Below the pieces are notes generated by a model. It saw only the letters and a program-made list of their open reading frames with translations. It was not told the origin of the DNA and did no database searches. Position numbers and translations under genes: made by a program. A stretch of DNA of 64,000 nt from Achatina immaculata (lineage: Eukaryota; Mollusca; Gastropoda; Stylommatophora; Achatinidae): contig CM019712.1 in the NCBI GenBank assembly GCA_009760885.1, positions 26,953,816 to 27,017,815 of the forward strand, read 5' to 3'. Position 1 is the first letter of the stretch; each line of letters begins with the position of its first letter. Positions 10,605 to 22,077 of this stretch are shown here, piece after piece.

Positions 10605-10790
10605 TAATGGTATATAATGGGAAAAAGAAAGAGAGGAAAACCAAGACGAAGATGGCTGCAAGACATCGTTCATGATCTGTAGATGGATGCATCAGCAGCA
10701 GGGCATCTTGCTCGAAACGAGAGGCCTACAGGAGTGCTGTTAGGGAGGCAAAGTTCCGCAGGGGACATGCAAATGAGTGAATGAATGACC
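10605..10790 (+). mobile_element. 3' end of RTE-type LINE family A
   Basis: Begins at the GTATATAATGGGAAAAAGAA block and carries the coding end (RRWLQDIV…, …ERPTGVL in shifted frame) and the GCAAATGAGTGAATGAATGA tail. One base is lost near 10715 (CTCGAAACGAGAG for CTCACAACCGAGAG). It is 5'-truncated. Confidence 0.85.
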
Positions 10791-10799
10791 AAAATAGTA

Positions 10800-11535
10800 C
10801 TTGTCAAATAATGAGTGCGCCTTATTCGTAAGTGTGCCTTCTATTTGACTTTTTCCTGTCTATCTTTATAATCATCCATCATCAGTCTTCCTATCTATTC
10901 ACCTGTGTCTTCATCAATCTTGTCCATATTTCTTTTTTCTTGTCTAACAGTTTATATATTTAACTGTTATTACAAATAGCCTATCGCGACGTTAAGACTG
11001 AAAGTTTTCACAATCACAGTTCAGACTCTAGCTTTTATTTTGTTTTGTTTCTATATTTCTTTATCTGCCACACACATCACCTATTCCGCCCAGCTAATGC
11101 ATCACATCGCTGTTTTTTTTAATGAGAGCTACTTGCCGAAATATCACATTTGTATCTTGTTAGTGTAAAGCTTATTCTGAATGTTTTCTTGGAGTCTCCT
11201 CCTATATTTATTGTAACCCTTGCATTATTTATTTTAACATGTTTATCATTGAAGTATTGTATTGTTTTCTTTAATTATGGACATACACAAGTATAGTTCT
11301 GAATTTTACTTGTCCCGTGCGACAAGTTATAGAACTAATCTGTTATATTTCCACAGAAGAAAAGAGATAGTTCAGACGTGATCTTGGTCTCTGTGAACAT
11401 CTTATGAATTGTCTCGCTGTAGCCACGGTCTGTAAATTCTGAAGTCTATACACGATACAAGGAAATATTATTAAACAAAAAATAATCATAATATAAATAA
11501 AGTCATTTGGTATTATATTTTCAGTTGTCCATATT
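10800..11535. other. No recognised gene or repeat
   Basis: AT-rich single-copy-looking sequence without a coding frame or repeat I can name. Confidence 0.5.
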
Positions 11536-11538
11536 GAT

Positions 11539-11544
<6 letters not shown>

Positions 11545-11581
<37 letters not shown>

Positions 11582-11585
11582 TTCA
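11545..11585. repeat. (TC)n microsatellite
   Basis: A simple CT dinucleotide run. The following 11590-12325 contains no feature I can identify. Confidence 0.95.
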
Positions 11586-12334
11586 CACAGGTACACACAC
11601 TCCTCAGTACCTCAATATTTTCATACTCATTTCTGAACCTACAACCTGCCTCCAGTCATGTCTGATACTGACCTTCTGGCTCGAGCTGTAGTTCTCTTTC
11701 CTCTTCATGCATGTTTTCTCGCCATTTTCCTCTTGTTATTTTTTTCACGCCTTTGAAGAAGGAAATCAAAAATGGCCCCCAAGAAAGACATTTATCTTGT
11801 GGCTTTAAAGATAACCTTAACAACAATCCAGTCAGCTGGTGTCAGAATATTCTCTCTCTGAATAAGTGATCTTAATCCCTCATGTGTAAAGCATCGCTCT
11901 ACCCTAGATACAGTGAGGAAAGCTGTAAGACGTTGAAGGTGACAGTTTGTAGAAAATCTTCCTGTAGATGTTTCAGCTTTTTACCAGGAAACCATGAATA
12001 CACACATCAATCTTCTTCCTGACTCAAAAGATGCATTTAAAATACGTATATAATATACATACATTGTGAGATTACACTTTCCTACCCGTTAACCAATACG
12101 TAAAAACAGGTAAGTTTATTATTGATTGCATGGGGTGGAAACACCCAGTCTGGTAAATAAGCCTCTGTTTCAGAGCTTTCCACTCTTTGCTCTACTGCGT
12201 CTGTCTGGCCGCAGTTTGTGCCCATCTTTCTTACTAGGATAAGATCAAATAAAAATGCTGTATTTTTCATCTGTATTTCTTGTTTTGATCTACTGTGCTG
12301 CTTTTTATGTGATCCTATTAAAAGGTTTTAGGTA

Positions 12335-12560
12335 AAAGTATTGATTTGTTGTATGTTCTTCGTTTGTGTGTGTATTTGTTGTATGTTCTTCGTTTGTATG
12401 TGTCTATCTTCTTTTCTGCCATTTTTGTTCCTGCCCACTTTCCTCACGTTGTCTATTTCCTTTTTTTTTTGTTTTTTGTAAAACTGAACAGTGCACCTCT
12501 ATATGCTTTCATTACCAGAACCAGTTTTACTGTAGTCGTCATTTGTCTTATGTCTTTCAT
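12335..12560 (+). mobile_element. Penelope-like element tail fragment
   Basis: Matches the 3'-terminal segment of the Penelope-like element at 54860-55026 in order: TGTTGTATGTTCTTCGTTTG, a CACTTTCCTCAC block, AAAACTG..CAGTGCACCTCT, and CCAGTTTTACTGTAGTCG. It is a stand-alone 3' end without the ORF. 12560-13035 contains nothing else I recognise. Confidence 0.55.
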
Positions 12561-13040
12561 AGGTATGTCACTACAAAGCTGGGAATCCCGGCTGCCAACC
12601 TGGCATTTACATGAACCAGCCAATGGAAAGTCGTGATTTAATGTTTAATTTTAGAAACTGACATTCCCCACTTTTCACAGAAGTGTAGGCAGATTTCCAT
12701 AAATGACATACAGGGACAATCGGACCTTACATGTCACGTTTAGGAGCTAAACTATTTTCATTCTTTATTCGTAAGCCCACGTCCTAAGAAAGTGTACACA
12801 CCAGACATTGAGCCTCGTGTTTAGAATCACCATACATCTTTCCCATATCTGTACAACTGAACTAATTAACGAAGAAAAAATAATGGCATCGTCAAAAAAA
12901 TACAACGAAGGAAGAAGTAATGAAAGATAAAGAAAAATAACTCTAAAGCAAAATAATTAGCCAGTGCGCAGAGTACAGTGGTTCTAAACATGTCTAGAAT
13001 AGGTGGATATAATGTAGCAATTTCTTGCCTAGCAAATGAA

Positions 13041-13470
13041 GCCATTGATCCCAGCTCTCAAACTGTAGTGCCTGACAGAAACGTAAAGCCATTGATCCCA
13101 GCTCTCAAACTGTAGTGCCTGATAGAAACATGAAACCAGTGATCCCAGCTCTCAAACTGTAGTGCCTGACAGAAACGTAAAGCCATTGATCCCAGTTCTC
13201 AAACTGTAGTGCCTGACAGAAACATGAAACCAGTGATCCCAGTTCTCAAACTGTAGTGCCTGACAGAAACGTAAAGCCATTGATCCCAGTTCTCAAACTG
13301 TAGTGCCTGATAGAAACATGAAACCAGTGATCCCAGCTCTCAAACTGTAGTGTCTGACAGAAACGTAACGCCATTGATCCCAGTTCTCAAACTGTAGTAC
13401 CTGACAGAAACATGAAACCAGTGATCCCAGTTCTCAAACTGTAGTGCCTGACAGAAACATGACAGTATGA
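13041..13470 (+). repeat. 47-bp minisatellite (about 9 units)
   Basis: Units of GCCATTGATCCCAGCTCTCA + AACTGTAGTGCCTGACAGAAACGTAAA. Two unit types (GTAAAGCCATTGATC and ATGAAACCAGTGATC) alternate, giving a ~94-bp higher-order period. Confidence 0.95.
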
Positions 13471-13565
13471 GTAGTGGGTTAACAGAACTATGAGAGGAGC
13501 ATGCAGAACAATGACAGTATGAGTAGTGGGTTAACAGAACTATGAGAGGAGCATGCAGAACGATG
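13455..13565 (+). repeat. ~52-bp direct duplication
   Basis: ATGACAGTATGAGTAGTGGG + TTAACAGAACTATGAGAGGA + GCATGCAGAAC is present twice in tandem. The first copy is fused to the end of the 47-bp array. Confidence 0.9.
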
Positions 13566-14310
13566 CACACGCGGTGCACCACAGGAAGTCTCCGTCTAAG
13601 CGGGAATTATGAAGTGAGCACGAACTAGCCAGACAATAGAATAGCGACAGTGACGACAGATTGGGTGAGGGTGGCCCATAGAGACGGGGGTAGTCAAGAA
13701 GGCCCCCAGAGAAAGAGAGAGAGAGAGAGAGGTAGCACGACACAGAGGACGGACGAACAAGGACCGGACATAGAAGAACAATTGTTGTGTGAAACATTGA
13801 TGAAGAACTACGTCTAAATAAAAAGGAATTGAACTACCAAGGCAGCATTGTTGAGAGCTGTACTGAATTATTGGCTTCACTGTTCAATATTCCCAACGGT
13901 CCTTCCTGAGGTCACACAGAGAAAGAGAAACTCATCAGCTGGGGTGGACAGCCACGGCTCAAGACTAACGATCGGAAACTGACAGCCGTGGGAGAGAGAG
14001 ACAGACAACATCATCAACAAAGACAGAACCACCAGACCTGGACTGCTCAACAGACGTTACCGCGCTTTCTCTTTCTAACTTCCGGACTCTCCCACAACTG
14101 TTGTATTTTTTTGGGTCATTTATGACTACTCATCTTACTTTCTGTTAATCTCGGTCTTGCTCACGTCGTCTACCTACCTCCATGATTCACAAAACCTGCA
14201 TGCTATTTTAGACTTTTCTTACAGACACTGAATTCAGTTCATTATTTATTCTGAATAGCACTGGAATTGTTGTTTGCTAGATAGTCATTTTTACATGCAT
14301 GTAGTTGCTT
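13566..14310. other. No recognised gene
   Basis: Mixed-composition sequence with a GA-rich run at 13711-13731. It has some features of transposon UTRs but no coding similarity I can identify. Confidence 0.4.
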
Positions 14311-16795
14311 TAAGAAGTATGTGCCTAAACTCGGCACAAGATAAGAGAGTATTGGCATTTGAAGCAGGAAGAACTGTGTCTAAACTCGGCACAAGATAAG
14401 AGAGTATTGGCATTTGAAGCAGGAAGATCTGTGTCTAAACTCGGCACAAGATAAGAGAGTATTGGCATTTGAAGCAGAAAGAACTGTGTCTAAACTCGGC
14501 ACAAGATAAGAGAGTATTGGCATTTGAAGCAGGAAGATCTGTGTCTAAACTCGGCACAAGATAAGAGAGTATTGGCATTTGAAGCAGAAAGAACTGTGTC
14601 TAAACTCGGCACAAGATAAGAGAGTATTGGCATTTGAAGCAGGAAGAACTGTTCCTACACAAGATCAGACAGTATAGACATTTGAAGCAGGAAGAAGTGT
14701 GCCTATACAAGATCAGACAGTATTGACATTTGAAGCAGGAAGAAGTGTGCCTATACAAGATCAGACAGTATTGACATTTGAAGTAGAAAGAAGTGTGCCT
14801 ATACAAGATCAGACAGTATTGACATTTGAAGTAGGAAGAAGTGTGCCTATACAAGATCAGACAGTATTGACATTTGAAGCAGGAAGAACTGTGTCTAAAC
14901 AAGATAAGACAGTATTGACATTAGAAGTAGGAAGAAGTGTGCCTAAACAAGATAAGACAGTACTGACATTCGAAGCAAGAAGAACTGTGCCTAAACATTT
15001 AAGACATCATTGACATTTGAAGCAGGAAGAATTGTGCCTAAACAAGATAAGGAAGTATTGACATTTGATGCAAGAAGAACTGTGCATAAACAAGATAAGG
15101 AAGTATTGATATTTGAAGCAGGAAAAACTGTGCCTAAACAAGATAAGACAGTATTGACATTTGAAGCAGGAAGAACTGTGCCTAAACAACATCAGACAGT
15201 ATTGACATTTGATGCAGGAAGAACTGTATCTATACAAGATCAGACAGTATTGACATTTGAAGCAGGAAGAACTGTGCCTAAACAAGATGAGACAGTATTG
15301 ACATTTGAAGCAGGAAGAACTGTGTCTAAACAAGATCAGACTATTAACATTTGAAGCAGGAAGAAGTGTGTCTATACAAGATCAGACAGTATTGACATAT
15401 GAAGCAGGAAGAACTGTGCCGAAACAAGATCAGACAGTATTGCCATTTGGAGCAGGAAGAACTGTGTCTAAACAAGATCAGACAGTATTGACATTTGAAG
15501 CATGAAGAACTGTGCCTAAACAAGATCAGACAGTATTGACATTTGAAGCAGGAAGAACTGTGTCTAAACAAGATCAGACAGTATTAACATTTGAAGCAGG
15601 AAGAAGTGTGCCTAAACAAGTTAAAGAAGTACTGACATGTGAAGCAGGAAGAACTGTGCCTAAACAAGATACGACAATATTGACATTTGAAGCAGGAAGA
15701 ACTGTGTCTAAACAGGATAAGACAGTATTGACATGTGAAGTAGGAAGAAATGTGCCTAAACAAAATAAGACAGTATTGACATTTGAAGCATTAAGAACTG
15801 TGCCTAAAGAAGATAAGACAGTATTGACATTTGAAGCAGGAAGAAGTGTGCCTAAACAAGATGAGACAGTATTGACATTTGAAGCAGGAAGAACTGTGTC
15901 TAAACAAGATAAGACAGTATTGACATTTGAAGCAGGAAGAACTGTGTCTAAACAAGATAAGACAGTATTGACATTTGAAGCAGGAAGAAATGTGCCTAAA
16001 CAAGATAAGACAGTATTGACATGTGAAGCAGGAAGAACTGTGCCTAAACAAGAGCAGACTATTAACATTTGAAGCAGGAAGAAGTGTGTCTATACAAGAT
16101 CAGACAGTATTGACATATGAAGCAGGAAGAACTGTGCCGAAACAAGATCAGACAGTATTGCCATTTGGAGCAGGAAGAACTGTGTCTAAACAAGATCAGA
16201 CAGTATTGACATTTGAAGCATGAAGAACTGTGCCTAAACAAGATCAGACAGTATTGACATTTGAAGCAGGAAGAACTGTGTCTAAACAAGATCAGACAGT
16301 ATTAACATTTGAAGCAGGAAGAAGTGTGCCTAAACAAGTTAAAGAAGTACTGACATGTGAAGCAGGAAGAACTGTGCCTAAACAAGATACGACAATATTG
16401 ACATTTGAAGCAGGAAGAACTGTGTCTAAACAGGATAAGACAGTATTGACATGTGAAGTAGGAAGAAATGTGCCTAAACAAAATAAGACAGTATTGACAT
16501 TTGAAGCATTAAGAACTGTGCCTAAAGAAGATAAGACAGTATTGACATTTGAAGCAGGAAGAAGTGTGCCTAAACAAGATGAGACAGTATTGACATTTGA
16601 AGCAGGAAGAACTGTGTCTAAACAAGATAAGACAGTATTGACATTTGAAGCAGGAAGAACTGTGTCTAAACAAGATAAGACAGTATTGACATTTGAAGCA
16701 GGAAGAAATGTGCCTAAACAAGATAAGACAGTATTGACATGTGAAGCAGGAAGAACTGTGCCTAAACAAGAGCAGACAGTATTGACATTTGAAAC
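14311..16795 (+). repeat. Large 54-bp then 48-bp coding-phase minisatellite
   Basis: From 14311 to about 14650 there are six 54-bp units (…CTAAACTCGGCACAAGATAA…). From about 14650 to 16795 there are about 44 units of 48 bp, GACAGTATTGACATTTGAAG + CAGGAAGAACTGTGCCTAAA + CAAGATAA. 48 bp is 16 codons, so the + strand reads TVLTFEAGRTVPKQDK over and over, and two minus-strand frames are also open (about LFRHSSSCFKCQYCLI and CLGTVLPASNVNTVLS). Frames are interrupted by ordinary stops (e.g. GAAGCATGA near 15500) and small indels. I see no promoter, splice or start context, so I call it a repeat, not a gene. Confidence 0.9.
15342..16777 (+). repeat. 718-bp higher-order duplication inside the 48-bp array
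   Basis: The order of variant units in about 15342-16059 recurs at 16060-16777 with an offset of 718 bp, including the rare variants GCATGAAGAAC, CCATTTGGAGC and GAAGCATTAAG and a 2-bp deletion (CAGACTATTAACATT). 718 is 15 x 48 minus 2, so the deletion was copied along. The copies look almost identical. Confidence 0.9.
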
Positions 16796-16921
16796 AACAA
16801 GAGTTTCTCCGTTGAGTCGGCAGTTGTGAAGTATAATGGATGTCTAGTGATATTTTTCTTCTTGTAAGAAAGAACTTCAGTATACAAACTCTCTGAGATC
16901 TAAATTTGAGATCTTGACTTT

Positions 16922-17317
16922 TTGTTTCTATATTACACACTTAGAAACATGCACACAAACGACCTAGGCACGCGATCTCCAACCTCTAGGACAACATCGA
17001 AACAATATGGCTTATACTTGTCAGACTCTCACACTTCATTACTTGACATGTCAGAAAAAATCAGAGGCATCGGTGTAGAGCAGACTGACACAGCAAAGGA
17101 GTTTAATGAATACGAAAATGAGGATGAAATAAGTGAGGATGAGAAAAAAAACAACTGGCAGAAGGCAGGAACTGACAAACAATCAAGGCATGGCTTTCTG
17201 ATAAGAAAGTGTTTGCCGTTGCGAAGTAAGACAACTAATGATAAAAAAAAACTAAGCAGTTGCATACTTACAATTCTGAAAAACATTATCCGAATAACAC
17301 AACATTTCAAAATGTGA
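16922..17317 (+). other. Unassigned 131-codon open frame
   Basis: An open frame downstream of the 48-bp array encodes a charged, Glu/Lys-rich polypeptide (…EFNEYENEDEISEDEKKNN…) with no domain, signal peptide or membrane segment I recognise. The start near 16922 is not an ATG in a convincing context. It may be chance or an exon fragment. Confidence 0.2.
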
Positions 17318-17406
17318 CTTAATAAAGTACTCAAGCTGAGAAATACCACACTAAAACTACTCAATGAAAAATAAGAACACGCAACTGCAGTGAAAATAAA
17401 GATAAG

Positions 17407-18145
17407 TCAATCAATCAATCAAGCAATCAGTCAATCAGTCAATCAATCACTTTTCTTACTCTTTCTGACTTTTTTGTAAAATGTTAATATTCACATCTGT
17501 ACATCTTTATATATAATAAAATATCTTTATACTGTCCACAACACAAAGAGGAATGGAAAAATTAATTATGTCAGTCCGTAAGACCAGCGAAGAGCAGAAC
17601 CTCTATCTTAATGCAAAGAAAACTAAAGATATGACAACTGACAAAACAAACAAGGCAGCTGAAATATATATATATCAATGAGGAAAAATTGAAAGTAGTG
17701 GAGAATTTTGAATATCTTGGATCACTACTAACTAATAATGGAGATACAATGAGGGAAATTAAAAGGAGGATATCTATCGCTCTTCAGAAAGTAAAACAAC
17801 TAAAGAATCTGTGGAGAGGAGCAGACAGAACTACAAAAATAAGATTTTTAAAGGCATGCATCTTTCCCATAGCAACATATGCCTGTGAGACTTGGACACT
17901 TAACAAAACAGCTGAGAAACACATAAATGCCTTTGAATGTAAATGCTACAGAAGAGTTCTCCAAATATCGTGGACACAAAAAAGAACAAATATATCTATA
18001 CTACAAGAACTGAATATTGAAGAAGGCTGGCTAGTAAAGAGGATTAAAGAGGGAAAAATTAAATATTTTGGACACATTAAACGTCATGATAATTTAGAGA
18101 AGACAGTATTGGAAATATACATAATGGTAAAAAGAAAAAGAGGAG
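17407..18145 (+). repeat. 739-bp tandem duplication, unit 1
   Basis: 17407-18145 and 18146-18884 are direct tandem copies with a constant offset of 739 bp. I noticed only two substitutions (near 17551/18290 and 18102/18841). Each copy starts with TCAATCAATCAATCAAGCAA and the duplication joins mid-ORF of LINE family A after AAAAGAGGAG. Confidence 0.95.
17530..18145 (+). mobile_element. RTE-type LINE family A, C-terminal ORF part (duplicated unit 1)
   Basis: Encodes the post-catalytic region of the LINE reverse transcriptase: VENFEYLGSLLTNNGD, then IFPIATYACETWTLNKTAEK, RRVLQISWTQKRTNISILQE and KIKYFGHIKRHDN. These blocks (YLG, YACETW, W..RTN, YFGH) are typical of the C-terminal portion of RTE-group LINEs. 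The frame is open for ~172 codons from about 17689 but cut off at 18145 by the duplication junction into TCAATCAATC. Confidence 0.9.
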
Positions 18146-19028
18146 TCAATCAATCAATCAAGCAATCAGTCAATCAGTCAATCAATCACTTTTCTTACTC
18201 TTTCTGACTTTTTTGTAAAATGTTAATATTCACATCTGTACATCTTTATATATAATAAAATATCTTTATACTGTCCACAACACAAAGAGGAATGGAAAAA
18301 CTAATTATGTCAGTCCGTAAGACCAGCGAAGAGCAGAACCTCTATCTTAATGCAAAGAAAACTAAAGATATGACAACTGACAAAACAAACAAGGCAGCTG
18401 AAATATATATATATCAATGAGGAAAAATTGAAAGTAGTGGAGAATTTTGAATATCTTGGATCACTACTAACTAATAATGGAGATACAATGAGGGAAATTA
18501 AAAGGAGGATATCTATCGCTCTTCAGAAAGTAAAACAACTAAAGAATCTGTGGAGAGGAGCAGACAGAACTACAAAAATAAGATTTTTAAAGGCATGCAT
18601 CTTTCCCATAGCAACATATGCCTGTGAGACTTGGACACTTAACAAAACAGCTGAGAAACACATAAATGCCTTTGAATGTAAATGCTACAGAAGAGTTCTC
18701 CAAATATCGTGGACACAAAAAAGAACAAATATATCTATACTACAAGAACTGAATATTGAAGAAGGCTGGCTAGTAAAGAGGATTAAAGAGGGAAAAATTA
18801 AATATTTTGGACACATTAAACGTCATGATAATTTAGAGAAGACCGTATTGGAAATATACATAATGGTAAAAAGAAAAAGAGGAGAACCAAAACGAAGATG
18901 GCTGCAATACATCGTTGACGATCTGCAACTGGATGCCGCAGCAGCAGGCCATCTTGCTCACAACCGAGAGGCCTACAGGAGTGCTGTTTGAGAGGCATAG
19001 TTCCGCAAGAGACATGCAGATAAATGAA
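18146..19028 (+). mobile_element. RTE-type LINE family A, C-terminal ORF part with native 3' end (unit 2)
   Basis: Same blocks as unit 1, and here the frame runs on (open 18428-18991) through EPKRRWLQYIVDDLQLDA and HLAHNREAYRSAV to a TGA replacing the usual R (GCTGTTTGAGAGGC), then the element end ATGCAGATAAATGAAATGAC. This is the longest undamaged stretch of family A here and can serve as its reference. Confidence 0.9.
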
Positions 19029-19029
19029 A

Positions 19030-20425
19030 TGACATCTTTATTACAATTACCGATGAGAGTCATAGGAATAACAATGTGATTATACCACGAACAATCGGAC
19101 CCGCATCGTTAATAGAAAGAGACATACCATTAGCATAACAACGAAATAAGTATATTTTTACCATGAAAAACAATGACACTGTTGACACTTACTTACCTAC
19201 AATGGACATATATTGCAAATAAATGTGTGTAGATACCACCAGCTTATGGTAATAGCTAGTTCCGCTTCGGGCGTTTAGTTCTTTTACGGTCCAGTGCAAT
19301 GCTATCCGTTATGTTGGGAACCAAGTTGCCGTATTTATGACAATAAATGTTAATTGGTGGATGAATAGACCTGCATGAATGATATATTTTATGGCGGGTT
19401 GGGGGGGGGGGGATAAGAGAAAAATAATTCTGGCTCTTTGGTAATTTTGATATGGTTACCCGTATTTGTTTGTAGGTTGCTTGCTGAAGCCAGACCATTC
19501 GTGATGAGATTTGCGACACGTGGGTTTACAGCGAAAGATTACATTTCTCTACTAACTAGTTTAGCTAAATAAATGAAAGTAATTTTGAGCTGTCCACAAC
19601 ATATGTTACTGTATTGATTACATGCGCAATAGAAAAAGGCGTAGGAAGATTTGATTTTATAGAGTATACAGACATTGTGGAGAGAACATACGTTTCGTGA
19701 ATGCGGGCATTATTTCATCATGGTTGTCCATAGTAACATTTGCTAGAAAGGATTATCTAATGTAGATACTGCTACGTGCCAGAATGTAAAATAGAGAAAC
19801 AGTTATGGAGTAAAAATACAGTGTACAGAATTTGTAAAGGTTAAAGAGAAATTGAGACAGAGACAAATAGAAACAGAGAGAGATAGAGACAGAGAGACAG
19901 AGAGAGATATAGACAAAGAGAGACAGAGAAGAAAGATGTTGCAGAAAGAAAGACTGAGGAAAGAAAAGCAAGGCGATGTTGAAAGTGTGAGAGAAAAGGG
20001 ATAGAAAGAAAAAAAAATTAACTAACACAAGAGAGGATGAACATATTAAAAAAGAAATGGAGACAAAATATGAAATGACCACAACAAGAGAAATGTATGA
20101 ACATTAAGAATGAAAAATGAATGAAACAAAGAATTAGAAAACGAAAAAAGAAGAAACGAAACAACTGAGAAATGAATAAAGAAAATTAAGAAATTGAAGA
20201 AGTTGAAGAAAAGAAATAACACATGAATGAAAACAAACAAGTGAACTGAAACTGGTTTTTAAAAATATATTTGATATAATATAACTCATAACTAACAAAT
20301 AAAACCAGCGGTGGTATTAGCTTTACAAATGAACAAAACCTCGACTAGGAATCTACAGACAGAAATATGGGTAAATGTTTTTGTCTGTAATAAGCTAACG
20401 TCGAGAAGGAGTTATTGCTACCATT
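19030..20425. other. No recognised gene; A/G-rich stretch 19840-20240
   Basis: AT-rich sequence with a 12-base G run at 19401-19412 and a 400-bp purine-rich segment (GAGAGAtAGAGACAGAGAGACAG). No exon or element identified. Confidence 0.5.
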
Positions 20426-20427
20426 AA

Positions 20428-20885
20428 TGATTATATATACATGCTCGTATATGTTAGCTAGGGTGTGTTCATTCATTCATTTGCATGATTATATATACAT
20501 GCTCGTACATGTTAGCTAAGGTGTGTTCATTCATTCATTTGCATGATTATATATACATGCTCGTACATGTTAGCTAGGGTGTGTTCATTCATTCATTTGC
20601 ATGATTATATATACATGCTCGTATATGTTAGCTAGGGTGTGTTCATTCATTCATTTGCATGATTATATATACATGCTCGTATATGTTAGCTAGAGTGTGT
20701 TCATTCATTCATTTGCATGATTATATATACATGCTCGTATATATTAGCTAGAGTGTGTTCATTCATTCATTCATTTGCATGATTATATATACATGCTCGT
20801 ATATGTTAGCTAGAGTGTGTTCATTCATTCATTTGCATGATTATATATACATGCTCGTATATGTTAGCTAAGGTGTGTTCATTCA
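20428..20885 (-). repeat. 58-bp minisatellite built on the LINE family A tail
   Basis: About eight units of 58 bp: TGATTATATATACATGCTCG + TATATGTTAGCTAGGGTGTG + TTCATTCATTCATTTGCA. The last part is the reverse complement of the family A terminus (TGCAAATGAATGAATGAA), and the array runs directly into the minus-strand element at 20890. Confidence 0.9.
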
Positions 20886-21262
20886 TTCATATTTGCATGT
20901 TCCCTTGCGGAACTTTGCCTCCGTAACAGCACTCCTGTAGGCCTCTCGGTTGTGAGCAAGATGGCCTACTGCTATGTATCCGTTTGCAAATCATCAACGA
21001 TATCTTGCAGCCATCTTCGCCTTGGTCTTCCTCTCCTTCCTTTGCCCATTTTGTACCTTTCCAAGACGGTCTTTTCAAGATTATTGAGACGTTTAACGTG
21101 TCCAAAATATTGAAGTTTTCTTTTCTTAATCCTCTTTACTAGCCAGCCTTTTTCATTATTAAGTTCTTGTAGTATGGATATATTTGTTCTTTTTTGTTTC
21201 CATGATATTTGAAGAGCTCTTCTGTAGCATTTACATTCAAAGGCATTTATGTGCTAGGATGT
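20886..21262 (-). mobile_element. RTE-type LINE family A, 3' portion
   Basis: The minus strand carries the family A C-terminus: HNREAYRSAV-equivalent, RRWLQDIVDDLQ, FGHVKRLNNLEKTVLER and the KCYRRALQIS block up to AFECKC near 21250. Frame breaks are present. The 5' side is truncated at about 21262, and 21263-21790 has no recognised feature. Confidence 0.85.
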
Positions 21263-22077
21263 GTGCTAAACTTGTTAATAATTCCCTCTTTTCTGTTCTG
21301 TTTATTAAAGAGAGTTCAAGGTGTTTCTGATGTTAAGTAAGAAGAGGCTTAGAATAAAGAGAAGATGAAGGCGGAGAAAAGAGCAAAGCCCACATCTACG
21401 AATAGTTTATCTAACACACGAAACAGCCAGAACTGAACCGAAATAGTTACATTTTAAAAAGGGGGAGATTGGAAGTGGAGAGAATAGACAGGTAGTGTTA
21501 CTATATAGGATACGACTGTGGTAATGGTGATGTATATGTTATAAGTAATTAAAATATATAACATGTACATAAATCGTGAGCCACAAAACAGTCATGGAGG
21601 TAATGAAAGATGCAAAAAATACCGAAACCACGCAAACATTATTAGATGACAAAATGTGTTTACGATGACATGTGAGATTTATTTTTCCATTACTGAGTAT
21701 AAATTCTGGCTGTAGCTGGCTGTTACTGGCTGCTTTGTTCAACTGGTACGTTCTTGTAGCGGTTTCAGTACCTATCTCACCCGTCACTGTCTTGTGCATT
21801 TTCTCGTTACTAATTTTCTGTACAAGCTTAGAAATATTATGTTATATGTGCTTGATAAAACCTGCGTGTCTGCGTCATTCCATATGATCTCTTTCTGTGA
21901 GTATGATTTGTATCTACAAGTGTCCCACCAGACGTATACAAAACGTTTTATTTGTTTCTTATGTTTAGCTGCACGGTTGTTAATTACTTTTTTCCGTTTT
22001 GTCTCTTACATTATTTATTCACCACTTCAAAATCTTTGTTTTTTATTTGTGATTTTTCTCTGTTTGGTTTACTCTAT

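Noticed and set aside
13566..14310. A solo LTR
   Set aside because: No paired TG…CA ends, target duplication or primer-binding site could be shown.
14311..16795. CRISPR-like array of regular direct repeats
   Set aside because: Units are head to tail with no unique spacers, in a eukaryotic genome with introns and LINEs.
14600..16940. Cysteine-rich minus-strand frames (…SSCFKCQYCLILFRH…) that resemble a zinc-finger or toxin-like repeat protein
   Set aside because: Antisense of the 48-bp minisatellite. The cysteine spacing is just the unit period, and there is no start, signal peptide or splice context.
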